DNA of 64,000 nucleotides, taken from assembly GCF_030247195.1 (NCBI RefSeq), contig NC_080672.1, forward strand, positions 70,721,771-70,785,770. The letters run 5' to 3'. Source of the DNA: Topomyia yanbarensis. Taxonomy: Eukaryota; Arthropoda; Insecta; Diptera; Culicidae. Below are positions 55,322-64,000 of the stretch, piece after piece. A program made the translations under genes and the position numbers. The notes beneath the pieces were generated by a model. That model was not told the DNA's origin and made no database searches. It saw nothing but the letters and a program-made list of their open reading frames with translations. The number at the start of each line of letters is the position of its first letter. Position 1 is the first letter of the stretch.

Positions 55322-55944
55322 ATATATTGGTATATGACAGGGGTCGACGCCAAGTCCCCATAATAGACGTCGCCGTTTCACTGGATTACAATTTAGTAAA
55401 TACTCACGGTGTGCCAGATATCGTCCAATGATCGTAGAATTTAAATAAACGTGAAGATTGGACGAGGTTCCGAGAATTGCTCCTGTTGTGCATTCGACGA
55501 CTGAAGTCGTTCTGAAGAAGCTATTAGAAGTATTGAAGGAGCTGAAGTCGGTGAAGGAGCTTGCTGCTGTCAGTGATACTCAGCACCTTCGCGATCGGCC
55601 GATTGAAGCTAGCATCGTTCTAATTACGGCATACTGGTAATGGCGAACGTCAACGGACGGGACACGGATCACGAATTGGACAGTGAATGAATAAGAAACG
55701 ATGACACCAACTTGAAACGGCGAGTGGGCCAAAGGTGCGATTGCCTCCGTCCCGGTAAAACCCTGGCAGGTATTTAGGTATCTTCGAAGCTCTCCACCAG
55801 ACCCAGTAGTAGTAGGATCAGCTCTAATATTCCAGATCTGGCTTTGGTCCCGATCCCCAATAAGGACCGTGTCCAACCCTCGACTGACTTCAATGCTTCT
55901 ATAGACAACCAATGGATCACAATGGATAACTTACAACGGAGTGT

Positions 55945-56560
55945 TAACACTGGAACTCCCCAGAGGATCATGTCGAACATTGGAAGAACGAGATGCTGCA
56001 AGGGACGTACTCTAGCGGGTGTCTCATCCGCAATACTGAGGTATGGCGTTCCGGTCTGGCTTACTGCGTTAAATTCAAAGTGGAGCCGGGCGAAGCTAAC
56101 GAGTATGTTTCGCCTAATGGTTGTTTGTGAAGAGAGTGCGTCCAGCACAATATCGTCGGAGTCAGTTTGCGTCGTTGCCAGGATGATTCCTATCTGCATA
56201 ACTCTGTTGGAGGTGGAGTGCTACCAGCGGAGAAGTACACGGAGACTGGTCAGAACGTACTCGTTGGCTACGTGGCAGTACAATTGGGACAACGCGGTGA
56301 AAGGAAGGAACCGACTCATCCCAAATGAGTCATCGTGGGTGTATAAGAAGCATGGAGACGCAGTTTTGTCCACGTATGGATGCTTTCGAAAGTACTTGCA
56401 ACAGTTTGGACATGCTTCGTCACTTCGTCAGAATAGTCACGCGGATACTCTCCAAACTACAGAGGAAATGATGAAGGAATCAGCAAAGTTGCGTCGACGG
56501 CTGGAAAGTCGCCGTGAAGCAACAAATTTGGTTGCGGAGCAATTTCATCGCTGGTGAATT
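55945..56560 (+). pseudogene. R1-clade ORF2 C-terminal half (copy F)
   Basis: The frame reads GRTLAGVSSAILRYGVPVWL, then SKWSRAKLTSMFRLMVV, VCVVARMIPICITLLEVECY, WDNAVKGRNRLIPNESSWVY and GCFRKYLQQFGHAS, the region between the RT thumb and the C-terminal zinc region of R1-type ORF2. The frame is unusually long for a decayed copy but lacks the zinc cysteines and all of RT upstream. Confidence 0.75.
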
Positions 56561-56800
56561 CTCCGTCGGCGTAGACTAGATCCTCCGCCTGGAACCAGTT
56601 GAGCACTATGCGAGGTAGCACCGGTTTCGAATCGTCGAGGCGCCAGCAAACCGGAGGCCAGGCTCCACGAGAATCATCTGGCCTTCTTCGACAATCTACC
56701 GGTCGGCTCTTAGAGGATTCTACAGAGCAGCGAGGTATCGGTTTTGAGAGAACTTCCACCGCCAGTGAGCTCTTCGTCAGTGTAATCTAAGTCCATCGCC
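56540..56800 (+). repeat. R1 3'UTR repeats (copy F)
   Basis: GTCGAGGCGCCAGCAAACCG (56634) and CGGTTTTGAGAGAACTTCCA (56737) represent class 1 and class 2 blocks. Confidence 0.65.
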
Positions 56801-57850
56801 GGGAACTTGTTCGGTGGTTGCGTTGCGTTACGTTGTGACGATGATTTTGGCGGATTGCACACTGACTTCATCATGTATGACTGCTGATTATCTAATAAGA
56901 GTTGCTTAGGAAGTGATAAGTGGGAATTCATACCAATCCGACCCATATTAAAACCTCAACACATGATAGCCATCATTGCCGGCCGCCGCGGAGTTGGTGG
57001 TTTGGAAGGGTATAAGGTCTAGGATTCGCTCCAAGCTAGCGATGCGACCTGTAAAGAATATTTTATTATGTACTTGTTTAGTTAGTCTTCGAGTAAATGA
57101 TCACTCGAAAAAGTAAAGATCTTGTTTAGTTTTTGGTTCTTTTTAAACTCTGGGCAGCCGGCTACCGAGAATATCCTTTGTTTCCTAAACAAAAGCAATT
57201 TGTACTCCACACAGCAAACCGTGGGAGTATTACCTAGAAAAGCTAATCTTATCTGCGTAATGGGCCAGATCACTATCTATTGTTACAGTATTTAGACGGA
57301 ATTTGCTAGCGCGAGATGTTATAAATCAAGGTATGTATTTCCTATTTTACGTATCGGATGATTTGTAAAATACACGTATACGAGTGATAATAACGACCAT
57401 TGAAGAGAAATACAAAAAAATTCCTGAAACACGGGCTGGTCAGCAATAACGGAACTTGAAATTAGATTCATAAAAAACAGACGCGGCGAATTTTCAGTAC
57501 GTATTGACCCGCGATCATCGTTACTAGTCAGATTAAAGTTTTGTTGCGGCTGATTTCGATCAGATATTCATTTTTACGGTAGTGTTTCCTTGATTAGATC
57601 TGTTCGCACCCTCTCATTCTGCTACTATCGGCAGAAGGCTGATAGCACCCAGTCGTCGCCGGTCTAAGGACCAAATGTCATCAATAGACATAGACTCGCG
57701 TGGCGGCATGAGATAGGAGACTTGTGAGATCTAAAGAGATTAAAAAAAAAAACAAAGAAACGACGAATCCAAACTCAGCTATAAGCGGAACATGGCGTCT
57801 CCTTGCCATTCTAATCCCTTTAGTGAAGACTATGTTATCTCCACCGTTTG
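56801..57850. other. noncoding DNA
   Basis: No gene seen. GGAACTTGTTCGGTGGT occurs both at 56802 and at 57859, so R1-type debris brackets this stretch and it may be an insertion into it. Confidence 0.4.
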
Positions 57851-58925
57851 ACGACCTCGGGGAACTTGTTCGGTGGTGTGAGAAGAAGTAGTGGTTTCGG
57901 ATCGTCGGGATGCCGCAAGTTACGCTCCACATGGCATCGCCGTACTTACCTCGGCATCCTACCGGGAAGAGCGGAGTTTCAGGATAACAACGGACATCGT
58001 GCTGCAAGGACGAATGCGTTGGAGTTCTAGCAGGGCCCCGGTGAATAGAGTTACTCGCCTCAAGCGGTACAATGAGATGCCTTCAGGATGCTGTCTCCGT
58101 CGAGGTGAGTACAGCGAATGAGCGGCATTCGCTAGAGATTAGTACAAACGATGTGCAGGAGCACAGTACAGTTACGAGCTGGAAGGAAATCAGTGAGCTA
58201 GCAGCGATAGCTCGAGACTGAGTGTTGTCTCGGATGCTTCAGGAAGTATCCTTATCGCTCGCACCCTCACTCTGCTGTCTCTGCAGTGCAATGATGTGAA
58301 GGAATCGCTAGAGCACGTGGTCATTACCCCAAATTCGAGGAAGTGCGGAGCGAGTTGCCGGATCTATGCGCAGAGAATGTCGAGACAAGAGATATGTACA
58401 GAAGGACGGTCGTGGAATACCGTAAGTAGAGTGGTCATGCAGATATAAGTAGAGCTACAGGGAAACTGAAGAAGAGTGGTCTAGTCCAGTGTACCCTACC
58501 GATCGCCGTAACATAGGCTAGATCCAACTCCAACTTCAATTAGTTCACGTCGAAGCACCAGTTGTCAGTTGCCGCGGAGCCCGTGTACCAGACGCCACGA
58601 TCAATCCGGAATCGCTGGACAGACCTCGACGCAGTACCGGGTAGCTCGTGATTAGGCTAGATTCACAGCTGGAAACTATAGCGAGTAGATCGCATCGAAC
58701 AGCGAACGACGGGTCGTTGGAGCATCAGTTAGCCGGAGGCCACACTCCATCCGGGATCTCCGGGCAGCTCTTGGCCTGTACCGGTTGGCCCGTTGAGGAG
58801 ACTAGGTTAATTGCCGAGGACTAGATCGAATAGATCGTGCCGAAGCAGGGAACTAATTAGTTCACGAAACAGACGTCGGTAGCGATTTACCGCTGGGGAA
58901 TATTGGAGGGGAGTTCGGAGCTAAA
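57851..58925 (+). mobile_element. R1-clade copy G: 3'UTR unit, C-terminal fragment, 3'UTR
   Basis: A class 1-like unit at about 57890-57970 (GATCGTCGGGATGCCGCAAG) precedes a broken ORF2 C-terminus at 58205-58450. Its frames read SRMLQEVSLSLAPSLCCLCS and KESLEHVV. Class 1 and 2 units follow at 58500-58920 (GGGTCGTTGGAGCATCAGTT at 58710, GAACTAATTAGTTCACGAAA at 58849). No RT or ORF1 is present. Confidence 0.6.
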
Positions 58926-60540
58926 TGGGGAGGTATGCAGAGAATCTAAGCGGCGTAATAGATGGAGAGAATGTCGGAAAGCATAATGCGTACAAAATTT
59001 ATTCACGCGTTTCCAATGAGTGTGACCAATACTTCCATCTTTGCCGCAACCAAACACACAACAAGGTCTACACTTTGAGGAGAAACTGTATAAAATTTGG
59101 TTAACTGTTATCCACTGAAGGAAAAAAAATTCTTTTAAAGTGCTAATCTTCAAACCAATCGATGCAATATACAACAACTAAATTCATGTTTTCCGATTCT
59201 ATAAAACGTGGATAACACAACTAGTGCAACCATCTGAAAAACAATTTGCCGACCACCCTAGGTCCCAGTCACAATTTGCAATCAACAAACGCGCCAGCCA
59301 CCGAAATAAATGCCTCTCTTTAGGGTCGTTTTAAAGGTTAGTTTAATTTTAAAACACCGCACGATCAGCCGTACCGGAAGGGAATGTCATCGTACTAACA
59401 CATAAACGGACATACACATACACACCTAACGTTGGCACACCCATACTGGCGCGTAACCTGTATGACATCTCGCACAAAAAAGGTATTGAATACATTAGAA
59501 TTGTTGGGTTGAACTCTTCCACCTTTTATTCAGGTTCCCACTTTCTGGCGTTGTTTTTGTACATTTTCTGTTTTTAGTTTTTTTTGTTGTTGCTGCAAGG
59601 TAGGTATTTCCTCTGTCAGTTCGTTCGTCGGCGAAATCAACTCATGTTGGCACGTAAACATAATTGCGAAATTCATTCATCAAAGCGGTCCCTTTCAGAA
59701 CGACACAAAGAAAGGGGGAAATGATTTATATACTTTCAACTCTTTTCGATTCTGTTTTTTTTCATGCACAATATCTGTCGTAATTCCGCAAAAATAAAAG
59801 TCCACGGGCAGGTGAGACACGGTTCTGGCGTAAATTGCATGTGACATACGGCGTAGAAGCTAGCAATGATCGACCCAGTTTCGAATGTTTATAGCTAATA
59901 CAGTATGGCGCTTGGCTTTTCTTCTTCGGGTGCGAGATGCTTCCGTTTTTTCAAGGTGATCAACTTCATTCTTTCTTTTTAGTGTTCTGCGTTTCGTTTT
60001 GCACGAAAAGCTTTTGTTACGCATTGGACAATCCTTTTCAATCGAGATGGTTTATTGTTTGAACACAATTGGTTGCACGATTAGTTATATAGTGGAAATA
60101 TGGTTTGAAAATTTGTTTCAGCTGGAATTCGCCAGATTTAAAACGGGGCCACCATGAATATCACACTGTACCAACATTGGAAAAATTATTGCTCATTTTA
60201 ATTAGATGGTTAAAAGGACAGGGAAGTTTAATTAATCCGTCAATGAAAATTTACGGTTTCTCATGATACCCTCCGAAAATCGCCTAGTGCATATCGTAAT
60301 GAAATTCAGGCGAGCTCGTCATTAGAGTTTTAGGCGATCGCCTAAATGTAGAGACAACGTTCAACAGGTGGTTCCCCAGATAAATAATAACATAATATTT
60401 TCCACATCGCCAAAGTTTGTCTGTTATTTGGCGTTCATAGCATAGAATGTAAATCAAGTCCATAACACTGTATTCGACAAAGATTGACATTTTATTTTCG
60501 CTATTATGCGAGACTCACGTATGTGAAAATGTTTATGCAT
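58926..60540. other. noncoding, no gene recognised
   Basis: AT-rich with short chance frames. A small AC-rich stretch (ACATACACATACACACC, 59411-59427) is present. Confidence 0.45.
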
Positions 60541-60561
60541 GAATATTGTCAGTGGCGGCGC
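60541..60561. repeat. 21 bp target site duplication (left)
   Basis: GAATATTGTC...GGCGGCGC, exact match to 60948-60968. Confidence 0.85.
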
Positions 60562-60947
60562 CAGGGCAGGGCTAAATACTTCTGTCCCATCCCAGAAACC
60601 TAGGACCATATGAGTGACATTAACCCTCTTAGCAAAGTCACTCCCAACGATTTATCAAACCCCCATCAAATTGAAACGGTTGTGTAAGGTTGTCCACGTT
60701 TCTTCCTTATTCAAGGTTCAAAATAATCCGTTGATTAAATTATTCATTGAATGAATAATTTGATTGCCGTATTATTTTGAATCATCTTTATTTTGTACGC
60801 TGCACAGTTGGCCTGGCCGCTTTAATGCTTGTGTCATATTCAATATGTGCCACAAACATTAATAATGACAAGAAAAATTGTGGACGAACGTCTGCAATTT
60901 TCCAGGATTCCTACATGTATTGGCTGTGTGTAGACTAGACTAGACTA
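60562..60947 (+). mobile_element. short insertion with (GACTA)n tail, probably truncated non-LTR element
   Basis: A 386 bp segment between two perfect 21 bp direct repeats ends TAGACTAGACTAGACTA. A long duplication plus a short tandem tail at one end is the signature of target-primed reverse transcription of a severely 5'-truncated element. No coding sequence remains, so the family is unknown. Confidence 0.65.
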
Positions 60948-60968
60948 GAATATTGTCAGTGGCGGCGC
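60948..60968. repeat. 21 bp target site duplication (right)
   Basis: Perfect copy of 60541-60561. Confidence 0.85.
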
Positions 60969-62850
60969 GAGGTATTTTGCCGCCCGAGAAAGACTATTTA
61001 ATTTGCTACGAACGCATTCAAAGAGTTTGATTATTTCTCACCTATTCATGTGTAACAAATATAAAGAACGGGTGCCTTTTAGCCAAATGCCGATTGACCG
61101 ATTGCTGATTGACCAAACGCCATTTTGATGAATGAGTAATTAGGCTGAATACTATATAATTTATTCTTGTATTTTCAATATTTGTAGCTGTTGAATGCTA
61201 GGTGGATATTTTCCTTCCTTTCAACATGAGCTGTTCTTTTCATATATTCCTATAATACATGTCTAAAAGAAAATTGTGAAAATAGAGCTCGATAAAGCCT
61301 AATTTTGGCCACATTGTAGCGATTACATAACTTTTCTACACGAGAACGGCAAATTAAAAATAAAAAAACATCAATTTTTCGACAGCCGGGTCCACGCAGT
61401 TTGACAACTCACGCAATAAACATTTATCCCGGTTCGCTTCGGTTCCACGCGGAATCATGAAACCAGGTGAAATGAAAAAATAATACGACCCCACCACGCT
61501 AATATGCTGCATTATTATAGGTGTCAGAGTAGGGCATTCCAGTTTCGGAAATCGAAAAACATCAGAACCGCTGTTCAAGCTCATAAAGACTGTCCGAATT
61601 ATGTATGGGCCAATCAACGCTGTTGCAAGGAAGCGCAAGGTAGAACTTGAACAATAGCCCACAGTCACTCGGGAGGAAATGAACGAAAGCATTCCGAAAG
61701 CCGCCTGGTCATGATAGTCTCTGAGGCCTCGTGGCGAGAGAGAAAAAAAAGAAAAGTTCAAAATCACGCTGTCCATTAGACAACAACATTCCTAATCGAG
61801 AGGTACCGCCTTGTAGTGTTTTTGGGCGGTTTCTTTCACACTCTCTCTCCGGACGGACGAACGGACGAAATGGACACCGGGTGGCTCCGTGCTGTCTGAT
61901 AGATCTGGACGATCAGGAATTCCTCCCGGTTCGGAATTTACGTTTCATTCAGATTGAATTGAATTAGGGATAAAAAAGAGAGTTCTTATAATGTAAATAA
62001 TATTGACAGCTTTTCTTTTGACCTGCTAAGTGCCCGTGAGTCATGATTTGAATGATTGTGGGCATTCTTCTATGACATGTGATTGTTGAGGGGGACCATT
62101 TCCGAGGATGTTGTATTTGAAACTTGTAACATGTTGCAGCTGGACAGTGTATTGAATCAGTTTTAGCAAGTTAATAATTTATGGTTTAATTTAGTGTGAA
62201 CTTTTTTAGACGCTCACCTCTTTCATCTGAGTGACGTGACATCGTCCTAGTAACGTTACCCTTTCCGACTGCAACCTCTATTGTTGGCTGTTCGAGAACG
62301 GCAAAGTTTCTACATAATAAGTTCCCGTCCTCTCCGTATTGTCTCATCATCTCCGGCACCGACTGGTTCTGCATTTATGTTCATAATAGGCAAAAGGAGC
62401 ACATTTTTGCACGCATAAAGCAGCATGGTGTAGAGTAGCACTTTTCCCTTGTCACATTGTGTCTTCCTGCTGAAACTATGCGGACCTTTTGCCGTTGTTT
62501 CCCACATTGTTTTGCGTTCAAGGTAAAAGTTCTGAACTTCTTTCATGGTGTCACGATACAAAGTTGCTCTGCTTTTGTTCGACACCGGTTCCGCGTGTCA
62601 CTTTTTAAAAAGAACTAGTTCCAACTGCAATCTATGTTTTCGAGGAAAAAAGAAGATAAAGAAGTGTATGAGATACGCGTTTTGGAAAAGAAGGCAAACT
62701 GTCGTTATCATTTTGTCAGTACAGGGTAAGGAAGGACACGAGTACGATAACCCCATTTATTGACCATTGTCCGTAAATATTGCGTAAATTCTAAAGATGA
62801 CACCAAACCAGGCTACTTTGTATAATATTTATTTATGGGGAACCTCAGCA
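60969..62850. other. noncoding, no gene recognised
   Basis: A diverged GATTACATAACTTTTCTACA block near 61320 is the end motif of the dispersed repeat. Minus-strand frames at 61354-61776 and 62186-62585 are open but without recognisable motifs. Confidence 0.45.
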
Positions 62851-62859
62851 ATGCACTTT

Positions 62860-62935
62860 TAAAACGTGTTTTAATCCACCTAGTGGTGCAATCGTGCCTT
62901 TCACATTTCTCCGAATTATGATTCCATGGCTGGTT
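62860..62935 (-). repeat. dispersed CACCTAGTGGTGC motif
   Basis: AATCCACCTAGTGGTGCAAT and GTGCCTTTCAC match, inverted, the block at 15416-15450. Confidence 0.6.
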
Positions 62936-63289
62936 AAGTTCAATATAATTGTGGAAATGTCTATTACATTCTTAATTACATACTTCCCGCTAATTTATTT
63001 ACGCATGCGGGGATGGGTGTGAGGAGGGTGAAAAACTCACGAACGAACCACTCAATAGCTGGATTTGGTATGCCTTGTGATGTAGTGGCGGTATAATGAA
63101 GATGGGGTTAGTAAAAACATGATGAGGGGGGGGGGGTATGAGAGATGGATGGGGTGGTGGTTTGTGGAGCTGTGTAAAGAGGGGTGATCTAAGGGAGGTT
63201 TAAAGAGGAGGAGGGTACCTCCTTTCCGTCCACCCTTAGCTACGCCCTTATCAAAATTCAGAAAACCTATGCCAGTTGTAAAAATTAGG

Positions 63290-63360
63290 GGGTTAGGATT
63301 AAGTTGACGATTTTCAGAGTGATTGCATAACCTTTCTATATGAGAAAGGCAAGAAGGTGC
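63290..63360 (+). repeat. dispersed repeat, terminal block
   Basis: GAGTGATTGCATAACCTTTC followed by TATATGAGAAAGGCAAGAAG, the same end as at 30950-30993 and, inverted, at 1440-1480. Confidence 0.75.
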
Positions 63361-63429
63361 CAGAATCTAAAATTCGTTGTATTATTTTCGAGATTGCATG
63401 AAATCTCGACGTTCCACGCATTATTGGCG

Positions 63430-63625
63430 TCAAAAATAAAAATTAGTTGTGGGATACTATCGGCTAAATCAGTCATAAAAATCATCGAAAACGACAGTTT
63501 CGGTGACTTTATTTCACCTTTATGATATAAAGTCACTGAAACTGTCGGATAAAGAGACAACAAGTCGTTTTTGTTTATTTTTATAACAGATTTAGCCGAT
63601 AACATCCCAAAATTAAAGTTCTACA
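63430..63625. repeat. imperfect hairpin, ~85 bp arms
   Basis: ACAGTTTCGGTGACTTTAT (63493-63511) pairs with ATAAAGTCACTGAAACTGT (63526-63544). Outward, ATACTATCGGCTAAATCAGT pairs with the inverted TTTAGCCGATAACATCCC region. One arm carries an extra ~18 bp. No coding content. Confidence 0.8.
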
Positions 63626-63659
63626 GTCGTCAAATAGCTAAAAATAAAAATTAGGTTTG

Positions 63660-63934
63660 AACATTATTTAGTTCCTGGTTCCTAGGTGGCCCATGCGCTC
63701 AAAGCAACTTGGTTTGTCATTATTGATCTAGACTGACAAATCCAAGTGATTTTGCACCCTTTTTAAACATTTTGCCTCATGTTGATATCATAGTGGTTAT
63801 AGATCGACACAAAATTCAATAGCAGCCGAGATGGGAAGGTTGTACCTTTAATTTAAGATTAAGTATGGGCAAATCGGTCCTGTCATCTATGAGAAAAATG
63901 AATGACCTTTTTGACAAAAATACACAGTCACGTG
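63660..63934 (+). repeat. dispersed repeat, left half
   Basis: AAATCCAAGTGATTTTGCACC-like and GATGGGAAGGTTGTACC blocks, then CAAATCGGTCCTGTCATC and a short AC-rich stretch. Same order as 25945-26205. Confidence 0.65.
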
Positions 63935-64000
63935 TGGTTACGAGTATAATTTCCGAGCTGCAAAGGAGGTGGCGAAGGGACCAACAAAGTAGAGTCATTT
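63935..64000 (+). pseudogene. R1-clade ORF2 C-terminal fragment, cut by window end (copy H)
   Basis: The frame reads SIISELQRRWRRDQQSR, nearly the same as NILSELQRQWRRDQQS in copy C at 26388-26435. It directly follows the AC-rich end of the dispersed repeat, and the sequence runs off the window. Confidence 0.65.

Larger units (their letters stand above)
54840..56800 (+). mobile_element. R1-clade copy F, internally deleted
   Basis: ORF1-start sequence at 55600-55945 (GCATACTGGTAATGGCGAAC, GATCACGAATTGGAC, TGACACCAACTTGAAACGGC) matches 50240-50610 of copy E and 27765-27900 of copy D. At about 55945 it jumps to the late part of ORF2, then the 3'UTR. The part at 54840-55590 is not clearly R1, and its origin is open. 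Confidence 0.6.

Overview
This 64 kb window looks like a transposon-rich stretch of mosquito nuclear DNA, most likely Aedes. That is inference. It rests on an AT-rich background, dense nested insect-type retroelements (R1, I, RTE and Ty3/gypsy classes), a tRNA-derived SINE, and short dispersed repeats I associate with Aedes (ends such as GATTGCATAACCTTTCTATA, and an A+T-rich motif around CACCGCTAGGTGGATT). No bacterial-type gene, operon, rRNA or CRISPR is present. I can support almost no host coding sequence, only one short candidate exon near 34.2 kb.

Layout. 1-4.1 kb: an R1-clade remnant (minus) seated in an ACAY microsatellite beside an RTE remnant. 4.76-6.31 kb: a fold-back element with long inverted arms. 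6.6-8.6 kb: a second minus-strand R1 remnant, itself broken by another non-LTR fragment. 8.835-14.521 kb: a complete Ty3/gypsy (Mag-like) element with apparently identical 230 bp LTRs, CCGCC target duplications, a tRNA-Ser-type primer site, intact gag/protease/RT/RNase H/integrase coding and a clean GT-AG intron inside the RT domain. It sits in an older LTR-like sequence. 15-18.8 kb: R1 3'UTR debris and tandem arrays. 18.893-22.257 kb: a 5'-truncated I-superfamily element with an intact 1012-codon ORF and a 14 bp target duplication.

22.3-26.1 kb is largely noncoding. 26.2-30.8 kb holds two head-to-tail R1-clade copies inside the ACAY tract of a dispersed repeat whose two halves flank them. 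31 kb: ~110 bp repeats in both orientations. 32.8 kb: SINE. 34.15 kb: candidate host exon. 38.0-40.1 kb: a ~2.1 kb imperfect palindrome. 42.65-46.52 kb: an I-type fragment split by a 3.3 kb insertion with Transib-like termini (CAC(A/G)GTG ends, 5 bp CTGCG duplication) that contains a long diverged inverted repeat.

46.9-50 kb is mostly noncoding, with a perfect 41 bp inverted repeat. 50-58.9 kb carries three or more degraded R1-clade copies, all plus strand. The rest is noncoding DNA with small repeats, a 21 bp-duplication insertion at 60.5 kb, a hairpin at 63.5 kb and the start of another R1 fragment at the right edge.

The most notable items are the intron interrupting the gypsy RT domain, an eight-copy 12 bp motif array in the gypsy leader, the repeated use of one microsatellite context by R1-clade copies, and the large fold-back structures. 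All alignments were done by eye; no database search was run.
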